Assembly (NCBI GenBank): GCA_031553395.1
Contig: JAVBLR010000029.1
Span: forward strand, 35,563 to 99,562
Length of the DNA stretch: 64,000 nucleotides
Source: WRGA01 sp031553395
GTDB taxonomy: Bacteria > Bacteroidota > Bacteroidia > Bacteroidales > WRGA01
Reading direction: 5' to 3'
The translations under genes were made by a program, and so were the position numbers. Below the pieces are notes generated by a model that searched no databases, was not told the origin of the DNA, and saw nothing but the letters and a program-made list of their open reading frames with translations. Each line of letters begins with the position of its first letter. Positions within the stretch are counted from its first letter, which is position 1. Below, piece after piece: positions 52,518 to 61,468 of the stretch.

Positions 52518-53625
52518 TTACTCGTCGCCGAATTCCATCAAGTATGCTTTGATAAATTCGTCAATATCGCCATCCATAACGCCTTGAACATCGGATGTTT
52601 GATAATTTGTGCGGTGATCTTTTACTCGGCGATCGTCAAATACATACGAACGAATTTGAGAACCCCATTCTATTTTTTTCTTTCCGGCTTCTACCTTTTG
52701 TTGTTCAGCACGGCGTTTTTCCAGTTCAATTTCGTATAATTGAGACTTCAATAATCGAAGAGCATTGTCTTTATTCCCGAATTGCGAACGGCTTTCGGTA
52801 TTTTCAATAACAATTTCTTTAACTTCGCCTGTATCGCTGTCTTTATACTTATAACGCAGTCGTACACCGGTTTCTACCTTGTTAACATTTTGCCCTCCGG
52901 CTCCACTCGAACGGAAAGTATCCCATTCAATATCAGCTTGATTAATGTCAATATCAATACTATCATCAACCAAAGGAACAATAAAAATAGAAGAAAAAGA
53001 AGTCATCCGTTTTCCTTGTGCATTATAGGGAGAAACCCTTACCAAACGATGTACACCGTTCTCACTTTTGAGATAACCATACGCAAAGTCGCCTTCGATT
53101 TGGAGTGTAACCGTTTTTATTCCGGCTTCGTCTCCTTCCAAAAAGTTAGTTTCGGTAACTTTGTACTTGTGAGCTTCACACCAGCGGATGTACATACGCA
53201 TCAACATCGAAGCCCAGTCCTGGCTTTCAGTTCCGCCTGCTCCAGCATTAATTTTAAGTACAGCACCTAATTTGTCTTCTTCCCGTCGAAGCATGTTCTT
53301 GAGTTCCAGGTTTTCGACCAAAGAAAGAGTTTGTTGATAAGATGTTTCTACTTCATCTTCGGTTAAAGCACCTTCTTTTAGAAATTCTTCAGCAACGGTT
53401 AAATCTTCCACGGCTGTATTTATTTCATTAAATCCGTTTACCCAAGATTTGAGCTCACGTATTTTTTTCATTTGGACTTCAGCCGTTTTGGCATCATCCC
53501 AAAAGCCGGGAGCTTGTGTGCGAAGTTCTTCCTCTTCTATCTGAATTATTTTCGCATCAACGTCAAAGATACCTCCTCAACGCGTCGCGGCGTTCTTGAA
53601 CTTCTTTCAGTTGCAAGTCTGTCAT
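52518..53625 (-). CDS. prfB: Peptide chain release factor 2 with programmed +1 frameshift
   Basis: Recognises UGA and UAA stop codons. The main frame starts inside the gene, but the minus strand upstream has ATG at 53625 and 20 codons (MTDLQLKEVQERRDALRRYL), then an in-frame UGA. The shift site is AGGAGG-TAT-CTT-TGA-C (TGA at 53563-53565): the ribosome slips +1 at CTT and continues as DVDAKIIQIEEEELRTQAPG. The full product is 368 residues. The GGQ loop (SSGAGGQNVNKVETGV) is present; the stop-reading SPF-type tripeptide region is less clear. The shift is autoregulation by RF2 level. Confidence 0.96.
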
Positions 53626-53679
53626 TTGAATAAATTAAGAATTATAAATTAAGAATTAAAAGTTGCAGGTTATGATAGA

Positions 53680-54993
53680 TTATTTACCTATGCAGTAATA
53701 ATCGAATCCTTGTTCTTTAAGGTCTTCTTTATCATAAATATTGCGTCCGTCAAAAACGACGGGAGTTTTTACAATTTTCTTTAATGCAGCCCATGATGGC
53801 AAGCGGAATTCTTTCCATTCGGTAACCACCAAAATAGCATCAGCATCGACAGTTGTGTCATAAATGTCTTTTCCATAAGAGACTTTATTATTCAAACGTC
53901 GTTGAGCTTCTTCCATCGCTACAGGGTCATAAACTTTTACTGTGCATCCGGCTTCTAATAGTTTATCAATCATTATCATTGACGGAGCTTCCCGCATATC
54001 GTCTGTTTCGGGTTTAAAGGCCAATCCCCACAATGCAATATGCTTTCCTTTCAAATCTCCGTTGAAATGTTTTTGCATTTTATCGAACAATATTGATTTC
54101 TGATCATCATTGATAGCTTCCACAGCTTGCAATAAACGGAGTTCGTATCCATTTTTTTGTCCGGTTTTGATTAATGCTTTCACATCTTTCGGAAAACAAG
54201 AACCGCCATATCCGCATCCCGGATACAGGAATTTACTTCCAATACGGGCATCGGAACCGATTCCTTTTCGCACCATATTTACATCGGCACCAACTATTTC
54301 GCATAAATTTGCAATATCGTTCATAAAACTGATACGGGTTGCCAACATTGCATTGGCCGCATATTTTGTCATTTCGGCCGAAGGAATATCCATAAATATC
54401 ACCCGGAAATTATTTAGCAAAAACGGGCGATAAAGTTTACTCATTAATTCTTTTGCCTCTTCCGAATTTACTCCTACCACAACACGATCGGGACTCATAA
54501 AGTCTTTAACTGCAGCGCCTTCTTTCAAAAATTCGGGATTAGAAGCAACATCAAAAGGAATTGAAACTTTACGTTTATCCAATTCTTCTTTAATTGCATT
54601 TTCAACTAACTTGGCAGTTCCTACAGGAACAGTGCTTTTGGTAACCAACAATATATATTTCTGCATATTTTGCCCAATTGATCGGGCAACATTCAATACA
54701 TATTTCAAATCGGCGCTACCATCTTCGTCAGGGGGAGTTCCTACGGCACTGAATACAACATCAACATCATTCAGGCAGGATGTCAGATCGGTTGAGAATT
54801 TAAGGCGTCCGGCTTTTACATTTCGTGAAACAACTTCTTCCAGCCCTGGTTCATAAATCGGAATAATGCCATTTTTAAGATTTTCAATCTTTTTTTCATC
54901 AATATCTATACAAATAACATCTGTTCCCATTTCGGCAAAACATGCCCCGGTTACCAAGCCTACATACCCTGTTCCGACGATTGCAATATTCAT
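53680..54993 (-). CDS. ugd: UDP-glucose 6-dehydrogenase
   Basis: Oxidises UDP-glucose to UDP-glucuronate for surface polysaccharides. It is 437 residues. MNIAIVGTGYVGLVTGACFAE is the NAD-binding loop, STVPVGTAKLVE and EFLKEGAAVKDFMSPDRVVVG belong to the substrate region, and GYGGSCFPKDVKAL (near 260) carries the catalytic Cys. The C-terminal domain (HIALWGLAFKPETDDMREAPS) completes the fold. Neighbouring genes are not polysaccharide genes, so it appears to serve several pathways. Confidence 0.95.
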   Translation of the reverse strand: MNIAIVGTGYVGLVTGACFAEMGTDVICIDIDEKKIENLKNGIIPIYEPGLEEVVSRNVKAGRLKFSTDLTSCLNDVDVVFSAVGTPPDEDGSADLKYVLNVARSIGQNMQKYILLVTKSTVPVGTAKLVENAIKEELDKRKVSIPFDVASNPEFLKEGAAVKDFMSPDRVVVGVNSEEAKELMSKLYRPFLLNNFRVIFMDIPSAEMTKYAANAMLATRISFMNDIANLCEIVGADVNMVRKGIGSDARIGSKFLYPGCGYGGSCFPKDVKALIKTGQKNGYELRLLQAVEAINDDQKSILFDKMQKHFNGDLKGKHIALWGLAFKPETDDMREAPSMIMIDKLLEAGCTVKVYDPVAMEEAQRRLNNKVSYGKDIYDTTVDADAILVVTEWKEFRLPSWAALKKIVKTPVVFDGRNIYDKEDLKEQGFDYYCIGK

Positions 54994-55093
54994 GATAAAA
55001 TTTTATTTGTGTATAAAATAAAACCCCTTATTTTTTTGAAGAGGACAAAGGTACAAAAATATCGTTTTGAATAGGTTAAGATTAGGGAAAAGA

Positions 55094-55126
55094 AAAAGAG
55101 CAAATCCAATCAGGATTTGCTCTTTT
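55094..55126 (-). terminator. Terminator of the secreted protein gene
   Basis: A 14-bp perfect stem (AAAAGAGCAAATCC / GGATTTGCTCTTTT), loop of 5, with a U-rich 3' side on the leftward transcript, 22 bp past the stop. Confidence 0.85.
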
Positions 55127-55147
55127 ACGTTAATTATCTTTTGCTCT

Positions 55148-56395
55148 TTATTTCAATACAACTTTTTGTGTTTCGATTGTACCATTGCTGTAAATTGATT
55201 TCTTAACGAAAATTCCAGATACAGGATTTACTACTTCAATACCGGTAATTGTGTAATATTGCGTTGAAGTGATTTCACCTTTTTCTGCAGAAGCAGTGTT
55301 GATAGAAGTTGGATTATTAACTTTTTGGAATGATAAATTTGAATATATCAGTCCACTAATGTAAACAGGATAGGTACTGCCACTAACAGATAAATCTGCC
55401 TTTTTTTCTGTTCCATCGAATAAACACCAAGAACTATTGTCATTTGCCGGAACAGCTGGAAATTTAACAGTGTAAGTGCCAGCTTCATAAACGCTCAATG
55501 CTATAGAAATAGGATCTGAGTAGGAGTTAGGAGCAGGCACAGCCCATAAGCTAAGGTCAATGGTCTTGTCTGCATTGTATGTTTTATTTGGAAAACCAGC
55601 AAGAATAAGTGCTGCTGCAGGTTGTAGCAAAGCTATATTATCTCGAGCATCATCATCCAAGTCCACTAATATTGACAAAAATTTTAAATTTATATTCATG
55701 TTTCCTGATATTGCAGGAAGTTTGGCCTCACTCCCAAAATTTAAAACAGGAGGAATTATATTTGCTGATGTATAAGCAGAATACTGTGCTGGAATAGAGG
55801 ATGCAAGCATTGTCATGAATTCACTTGGCACTACTGTCATGTTTTGCGTAAGATTATTGAAAGATATATTCTCAGCAGTCTTCTCATCGGGATAATTTAT
55901 GTTAAATGCACAGCCTGCACCTAAATTTAGGTTACCTGAAAAAGTTACCTTGGAGACATTTCCATTTCCACCAATGTTACATATACCTTGCGTATTCATC
56001 GGATTTGTAATGTATGGAGCAAGGGCTAAGATAGAACTTGAGTTAATTGCGTTTAACATAAATTCCTCTAATATAACATCTTGTCCGATTGTAATATCTG
56101 TATCATTAGATTTTGGATATATATTCAATTTTCCTCCGGGTTTTACTGTGATAGTTCCTCCGGCAGAAGATTCCATGTCTATAATTTCGCAAATTCCACC
56201 TGTTTGCACTATAATATTGACACTTGGAGCATTAGTATAATCAATAGTTAGCATTTGCCCTGATTTTACAGTAATTGTATTATCTCCTGGAAATCCTGCA
56301 CCGTTCCAAGTATAAGGAGAGGATGGTAAATTTGCAGCATTCAGCATTAATCCTGTTCCTAAGAGGAACATTCCGGTAAGTAAAGTTTTTTTCAT
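55148..56395 (-). CDS. Secreted beta-helix-like protein with sorting-type tail
   Basis: A 415-residue exported protein (signal peptide 1-20, MLNAAN). Residues 35-230 are rich in G, N and short beta turns (IIVQTGGICEIIDMESSAGG, ITVKPGGKLNIYPKS) and look like a right-handed beta-helix. The C-terminus (YYTITGIEVVNPVSGIFVKK to GTIETQKVVLK) resembles the short C-terminal sorting-type domain seen in secreted Bacteroidetes proteins. The family is not recognised. It stands alone between ugd and the OmpA lipoprotein. Confidence 0.7.
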   Translation of the reverse strand: MKKTLLTGMFLLGTGLMLNAANLPSSPYTWNGAGFPGDNTITVKSGQMLTIDYTNAPSVNIIVQTGGICEIIDMESSAGGTITVKPGGKLNIYPKSNDTDITIGQDVILEEFMLNAINSSSILALAPYITNPMNTQGICNIGGNGNVSKVTFSGNLNLGAGCAFNINYPDEKTAENISFNNLTQNMTVVPSEFMTMLASSIPAQYSAYTSANIIPPVLNFGSEAKLPAISGNMNINLKFLSILVDLDDDARDNIALLQPAAALILAGFPNKTYNADKTIDLSLWAVPAPNSYSDPISIALSVYEAGTYTVKFPAVPANDNSSWCLFDGTEKKADLSVSGSTYPVYISGLIYSNLSFQKVNNPTSINTASAEKGEITSTQYYTITGIEVVNPVSGIFVKKSIYSNGTIETQKVVLK

Positions 56396-56748
56396 AATTG
56401 TACGTTTTTATGTTAGTAATAAGAGTAAATTTAATATTTAAATAAGATTCTATTTATAATATCACACATAAATATAAAACAATAGCACTGAAAAATTAAA
56501 AATGGAAACGAAAGAGAAAGATGATTTTTTATTCAGGAAAAGAAAAAACAAATTTAGTCTTTAATATTAGAAGAGTATAATTAAGTTCATTTTTATTTTG
56601 TCAAAAAACACTAATTAACAAATTTGCATTATAAATATTATTCATTTATATAATAATAACAAAAATGCACACATTTAATATTTACAAAAAGAATACAAAA
56701 AAAGCCGGTAAATAATTACCGGCTTCAAACAATGACTTGTTTATCAGT
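56396..56748. other. AT-rich gene-free stretch
   Basis: 353 bp of very AT-rich DNA between the secreted protein gene and the OmpA-type gene, with no ORF, repeat or RNA gene I can support. It must contain the promoter of the secreted protein, and holds the OmpA terminator at its right end (56702-56725). Confidence 0.4.
56702..56725 (-). terminator. Terminator of the OmpA-type gene
   Basis: AAGCCGGTAA / TTACCGGCTT hairpin, loop of 4, preceded on the + strand by an A7 tract that gives a U-run on the leftward transcript. Confidence 0.85.
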
Positions 56749-57438
56749 TTATTTTCCTTGTTGAGCATCATTAATCATTTGCTCATTAGCAGTAATATAA
56801 ATCTCTACACGGCGGTTTTGTGCACGTCCGGCAGCAGTACTGTTGTCGGCAACCGGTTGATCATATGCCATACCTTGTGTAGTCAAACGAGAACTTGCAA
56901 CACCGTTACCTGTTAGATAATTAGCTACGGCTTGTGCTCTTTGTTGAGATAATTTTACGTTTACATCGCGGCTTCCAGTGTTATCTGTGTGTCCGTAGAT
57001 TGTAACATCTGTTTGTGAATTACTTTTCAAAGAAGTAGCAAATTGAGACAACGCATTTTTAGAAGATGCGCTCAAGTCGCTTTTTCCTGTTTGAAATAAA
57101 ATACCGTCGGCAAATGTTACTTTGATAGCTTGCAAATTGTTGGCATCTGTAACCTGCTCAACTTGTGCTCCTTGAATTTTTTCCAATTCAGCTTGTTGTT
57201 TATCCATCTTGTTGCCGATAATAGCTCCAGCTCCAGCTCCAACGGCGGTACCAATAGCAGCACCAATAGCAGCGCCTTTTCCTTTTCCGAATATAGCACC
57301 GATACCAGCACCAACAGCAGCGCCACCACCTGCACCAATGGCTGTTCCTTTAGCAGTGTTGCTCATAGAACCGCAACCTGTAGCAAAAATCATGGCACCA
57401 CATAATGCCAATGTTACAAATAAGTTAAACCTTTTCAT
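56749..57438 (-). CDS. OmpA-family lipoprotein with glycine zipper
   Basis: A 229-residue envelope protein. A lipoprotein signal (LALCGAMIFATGC, Cys near 22) is followed by a glycine-zipper region (GAGGGAAVGAGIGAIFG and GAAIGAAIGTAVGAGAGAII, residues 35-75). The C-terminal OmpA domain (ILFQTGKSDLSASSKNALSQ, VTIYGHTDNTGSRDVNVKLS, AQNRRVEIYI) binds peptidoglycan. It probably ties the outer membrane to the wall. A hypothetical gene lies 50 bp upstream on the same strand. Confidence 0.93.
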   Translation of the reverse strand: MKRFNLFVTLALCGAMIFATGCGSMSNTAKGTAIGAGGGAAVGAGIGAIFGKGKGAAIGAAIGTAVGAGAGAIIGNKMDKQQAELEKIQGAQVEQVTDANNLQAIKVTFADGILFQTGKSDLSASSKNALSQFATSLKSNSQTDVTIYGHTDNTGSRDVNVKLSQQRAQAVANYLTGNGVASSRLTTQGMAYDQPVADNSTAAGRAQNRRVEIYITANEQMINDAQQGK

Positions 57439-57488
57439 AATGTAATTTATTATTTTAATTAAACAGTAAACAAATAAATCGAAGAAAC

Positions 57489-57815
57489 TTAATCTTGTAA
57501 ATCTAATGATTCACAGTAGACCAATTCTCCTTGTACAATTAACTCGATATCGTCAAGAGTTAAATGCTTCAAAAGCTTTCTTTCAGGATATTTGTTGATG
57601 TGTTCCAATAATTCATCAACATCAATATCTACGATATCGTCATCACTACCTTCATCTAAGATGCCTTTTTCTTCATAAAAATTGTACATCATTTCGATGA
57701 TAGTATCGATGTCATTATCACTTATCCTTTCTTGTAGTTCCTGAGGAATATAATTCCGGATATACTTTATTGCCTTAGTTTCATCATACTTTAACCAATC
57801 ATCATTCGGTTGCAT
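57489..57815 (-). CDS. Conserved acidic hypothetical protein (108 aa)
   Basis: A soluble, strongly acidic protein (MQPNDDWLKYDETKAIKYIR, MMYNFYEEKGILDEGSDDDI). No signal or membrane segment is visible. Similar small proteins occur next to other genes in Bacteroidales and have no known function. It lies 50 bp upstream of the OmpA-type gene on the same strand and may share a transcript. Confidence 0.65.
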   Translation of the reverse strand: MQPNDDWLKYDETKAIKYIRNYIPQELQERISDNDIDTIIEMMYNFYEEKGILDEGSDDDIVDIDVDELLEHINKYPERKLLKHLTLDDIELIVQGELVYCESLDLQD

Positions 57816-58047
57816 GGCTTAAATTTTTTGTAAAAATACAATAAGAAGTTAATATGACAATTATTCTTTTAAAAAATATTAGCCTTTGAAGTAGGCATAA
57901 AATGAATTACCATCTATATTTAAACGCTTTTCAAATGAATAAGTTTCTAAAAAAAATGTCTAAAATTAAGAATAGAATGTTAATATTAATTAAGTTGTTA
58001 ATTTTGTATTCTGTTAATTAAATGAAATATAAAGTTTTACAATTGTT

Positions 58048-60654
58048 TTATTGCAGTTTTATACTGATAGATTTTAAATCTTCATCTTTCGAACTTTTCC
58101 CTACAAGTAACTCAAAAGTACCAGATTGAACGGTTGTAGATTGACTACTTTCATCCCACCACTCAACTTGTTTTCCGGTAAGTTCGATTTCAGCATTGAC
58201 GGTTTTTCCTGCGGGGATAAAAATTCGTTTAAAAGCCCGCAAAGTTTTATTAGGACCTTGTGAATCACCTTCTTTCTTTAAATAAACCTGAATTACTTCG
58301 TCTCCGTCCATATTGCTGGCATTGGTTACTGGAATAGTTAACCGGATTGTTTCTCCTGCTTTAACCGTATTTTTATTAACTCGGATATTGCCATATGTGA
58401 AAGTCGAATAACTTAATCCATAACCAAACGAGAAAAGTGGCTTATCGTTCATATAACGATACGTACGGCCAGTCATATTGTAATCTTCAAAATCGGGTAA
58501 TTGGGCAATATTCCGGTAAAAAGTAACAGGTAATCGTCCGGCAGGATTGTATTTCCCGAATAAAACATCAGCAACCGCAGTACCTCCCGATTGTCCCGGG
58601 TACCAAGCTTGTAATATAGCTTCACAATTAGTTGTTTCGGGTTCCATTGCAATAGGCGAACCCGAACAATTGACCAAAATCACTTTCTTGCCAGCACTGT
58701 GTAATGCTTGTATAACTTCCCGCTGAACTGCCGGAAGTTCAATATCAGTGCGGTCACCTTTCTTAAACCCAGGCAAGTTTACACCCATCTCCTCTCCTTC
58801 GAGAGAAGGAGAAATTCCTCCGACAAATACAACTACGTCAGCATCTTTTACTTTATTTACTAAAATTGGGACATTTATTTCTTCATTAAACCCCAAGTCA
58901 AAATTCAATTGAGCATCACCCATTTTGTAGGCAAAATTGATTTGTATATCGTAAGATTCTCCGGCTTTTACATTCATGGAATAATCCATATTCCGACTTC
59001 CATGACTAGCTGTCGTGTTTTTCACTTCCTTGTTATTAATAAGTAGGCTGACAATTCCATTTACATAAAAATCAAACGCCACTTCTCCGGATTTGTCGGG
59101 AGTGAATGTTGTAGTATATGTAGCGGCAAATCCGGTTAAATTAATACCCGGTGCAAATACTGTAGCTCCTGATGTGCAAAAATTAAACGGCGTAGTAATT
59201 TGCGTTTTTACTGCCGGCTCATCATTCCGGTCTGTATTATTCCAATATTTTGCAGTAAATCCCTTTCCATTCTCCGAAGAACATTGATTAAATGCACTTT
59301 TCATCAATGTATTTTCTATTAATCCGCAACCTTGTTCGTAAATAAGTTTATCATTAGTGCCTAATGCAGCACGTATTCCTTCAAGAATTGTGATCGTGCG
59401 GGATGGAGTTCCGTTGTAATTTCCCCATTGCATTACCGAATCATTTGCATTCGGGCCAACAACGGCAACAGTCAGATTTCCTTTTTTTAAAGGAAGAATA
59501 TTATTTTTATTCAATAACAATGTCATTGATTTACGGGCAATATCCAACGAGATGCTGTCGTGTTTTTGTGATGCAACTACCGAATACGGGATATTCGACC
59601 ACGAAACATCTTTATTATCATCCATTTCCCCTAATCTAAAACGAGCCAGTAAAAGCCGTCTTACCGAAACATCAATATCTTTTTCATTGATAAACCCTTT
59701 TTTTACGCCTTCAACCAAAGCTTTGTAGCTTGAACCACAATCCAGGTCGGTTCCGCTTAATACTGCTGTAGCTGAAGCTGAAGCAGCATCCGGATGAGTT
59801 TCGTGTGTATTGGCTTTATAAAAATCGGCTATTGCTCCGCAATCTGCGACTACAATTCCGTTAAATCCCCATTTTTCACGTAATATATCTATAAGTAACT
59901 GATTGCTTCCGCAGCAGGGTTTTCCTTCGAAGCGGTTATAAGCGCACATTACTTCTTCTACGCCGGCATCTTTTACCAATGCTTCAAATGCAGGAAGGTA
60001 TGTTTCGTATAAATCCCTGGGTTTTATATTTTTTGCATCGAAAGAATGCCTGTTCCATTCCGGACCGGAATGTACTGCAAAATGCTTGGCGCAGGCATGA
60101 AGTTTGTCGTATTTTGAATTTCCTGGGCCTTGCAATCCTTTTACAGCGGCAACTCCCATTACAGCAGTCAGATAAGGATCTTCCCCATAGGTTTCGATAC
60201 CTCTTCCCCAACGTGGATCACGGAAAATATTAATAGTTGGAGTCCAGAATGTTAATCCTTGATAACGTTCGTAACTCCCTTGGGAAGAATAGTAGGTATG
60301 TTTGGCTCGAGCTTCATCTGAAGTGGCATTGAAAACAGTAAAAACCGATTTATCATCAAATGTTGCCGCCATTCCAATAGGTTGTGGAAAAACGGTTGCC
60401 AATCCGGCGCGGGCTATGCCATGTAATGCTTCGTTCCACCAATTGTACTGTTTTATTCCGAGTCTTTCCACCGGTTTGGACACATCTTGCATCAGCATTA
60501 TTTTTTCTTCTAATGTCAGGCGTTGTAATAAATCCTCTGTTCGTTGTTCAAAACTCAGATTTTTATTCTTATACGCTTCATTTTGTGATTTTCCAGTAAT
60601 AGTAGTAAGGCATAGAAAAATCAGAATTCCTGCTTTGATAATTGTTTTTTTCAT
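58048..60654 (-). CDS. GH3 beta-glucosidase/xylosidase with PA14 domain
   Basis: An 868-residue secreted enzyme; I start at MKKTIIKAGILIFLC, a proper signal peptide. The GH3 N-domain has GIVVADCGAI near 272, whose Asp is the nucleophile. A PA14 domain (about 455-588, GFTAKYWNNTDRNDEPAV and onward) is inserted in the C-domain, which also carries VNCSGSPIAMEPETTNCEAI. A fibronectin type III-like end follows (TIRLTIPVTNASNMDGDEVI). The layout fits plant-glycan beta-glucosidases or beta-xylosidases; exact specificity is unknown. Confidence 0.93.
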   Translation of the reverse strand: MKKTIIKAGILIFLCLTTITGKSQNEAYKNKNLSFEQRTEDLLQRLTLEEKIMLMQDVSKPVERLGIKQYNWWNEALHGIARAGLATVFPQPIGMAATFDDKSVFTVFNATSDEARAKHTYYSSQGSYERYQGLTFWTPTINIFRDPRWGRGIETYGEDPYLTAVMGVAAVKGLQGPGNSKYDKLHACAKHFAVHSGPEWNRHSFDAKNIKPRDLYETYLPAFEALVKDAGVEEVMCAYNRFEGKPCCGSNQLLIDILREKWGFNGIVVADCGAIADFYKANTHETHPDAASASATAVLSGTDLDCGSSYKALVEGVKKGFINEKDIDVSVRRLLLARFRLGEMDDNKDVSWSNIPYSVVASQKHDSISLDIARKSMTLLLNKNNILPLKKGNLTVAVVGPNANDSVMQWGNYNGTPSRTITILEGIRAALGTNDKLIYEQGCGLIENTLMKSAFNQCSSENGKGFTAKYWNNTDRNDEPAVKTQITTPFNFCTSGATVFAPGINLTGFAATYTTTFTPDKSGEVAFDFYVNGIVSLLINNKEVKNTTASHGSRNMDYSMNVKAGESYDIQINFAYKMGDAQLNFDLGFNEEINVPILVNKVKDADVVVFVGGISPSLEGEEMGVNLPGFKKGDRTDIELPAVQREVIQALHSAGKKVILVNCSGSPIAMEPETTNCEAILQAWYPGQSGGTAVADVLFGKYNPAGRLPVTFYRNIAQLPDFEDYNMTGRTYRYMNDKPLFSFGYGLSYSTFTYGNIRVNKNTVKAGETIRLTIPVTNASNMDGDEVIQVYLKKEGDSQGPNKTLRAFKRIFIPAGKTVNAEIELTGKQVEWWDESSQSTTVQSGTFELLVGKSSKDEDLKSISIKLQ

Positions 60655-61299
60655 AATTTGTACCATTAGTTTGCTAGGGACAAACTTAACAACAATCTTT
60701 TAATATCAGATGAGGTTTGTTTAAATAAAAGATGAACGAATATTTTAATGCACTTATCTTGCACTTCTATTGTCTTTTGGAGGTTGTCTAAAAATTCATA
60801 CGTTAGAACTATTTTGAATTATATAAATTCAATCTTGTTTTTTTATTTAAAAAAATTAACTCAAGAAAAGATAATAAATTAAAATGTTAATTTGCTATTA
60901 CCCTTTTTATATTTCCAATTCTTCGCTTCCTATATTTTAATAAAAATCAAATTAGTTATTTAAATTACAATAGTTTATAGATAAGTTTAGAATCCCATAT
61001 TCTACAAATTTTTTCTTCTTCTTTCAAATATTAAACCCTTAAACACATTAACATAAATTCTTTTTTTTTTTTTTTTGTTACATTTGTTTAACATATCTTC
61101 GCTTCCCAAATAAGGTATTGCCGGGCTGCATCAAAGGTTTGGCGATTCATTCATTTATTATTCATTCACTTTAGTGCCCTGCGCCGGGATCAAAACCAAA
61201 AATTGCCCTTGCTTATTTTTTTGTCGTGACGACAAGAGAAAACAAGGCCGGTGCAGCAGGCATTAAAAAGTTAAGAATGAAGAGTTAAAAGTTAAGAAT

Positions 61300-61371
61300 T
61301 CTACCCCTGTCCCCTAAAGGGGAACGCACTAATAATGAGAAATTAATTCCCCTTTAGGGGACAGGGGTAGA
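61300..61371. repeat. 25-bp perfect inverted repeat
   Basis: The arms 61300-61324 and 61347-61371 are exact complements (core ACCCCTGTCCCCTAAAGGGG), with a 22-base loop. Such CCCC/GGGG palindromes are common intergenic repeats in Bacteroidetes. Confidence 0.85.
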
Positions 61372-61401
61372 AATATACAAGATACGAATAATAAACACTT
61401 T

Positions 61402-61424
61402 CCCCTTCTCCAATGGGAGAGGGG
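61402..61424. repeat. G+C-rich palindrome of a second repeat family
   Basis: CCCCTTCTCC-AAT-GGGAGAGGGG, 9 of 10 bases paired, followed by CCGGGGGTGAGG, a frequent intergenic motif in this phylum. Confidence 0.7.
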
Positions 61425-61468
61425 GCCGGGGGTGAGGTTCACATAATACTAACGAATGAATGTAACAA

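Larger units (their letters stand above)
60655..61468. other. Long gene-free stretch before the large surface protein
   Basis: 814 bp. The left part is AT-rich. A 16-T run is at 61061-61076, followed by TTTG (61074-61077) and TATCTTCG at 61094-61101, a weak promoter for the downstream gene. A more G+C-rich leader (61110-61260) contains the hairpin TTGTCG-TGA-CGACAA at about 61222. A TTAAGAATT-type repeat (61266-61299) and two G+C-rich inverted-repeat families come next. No ORF seen. Confidence 0.5.
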
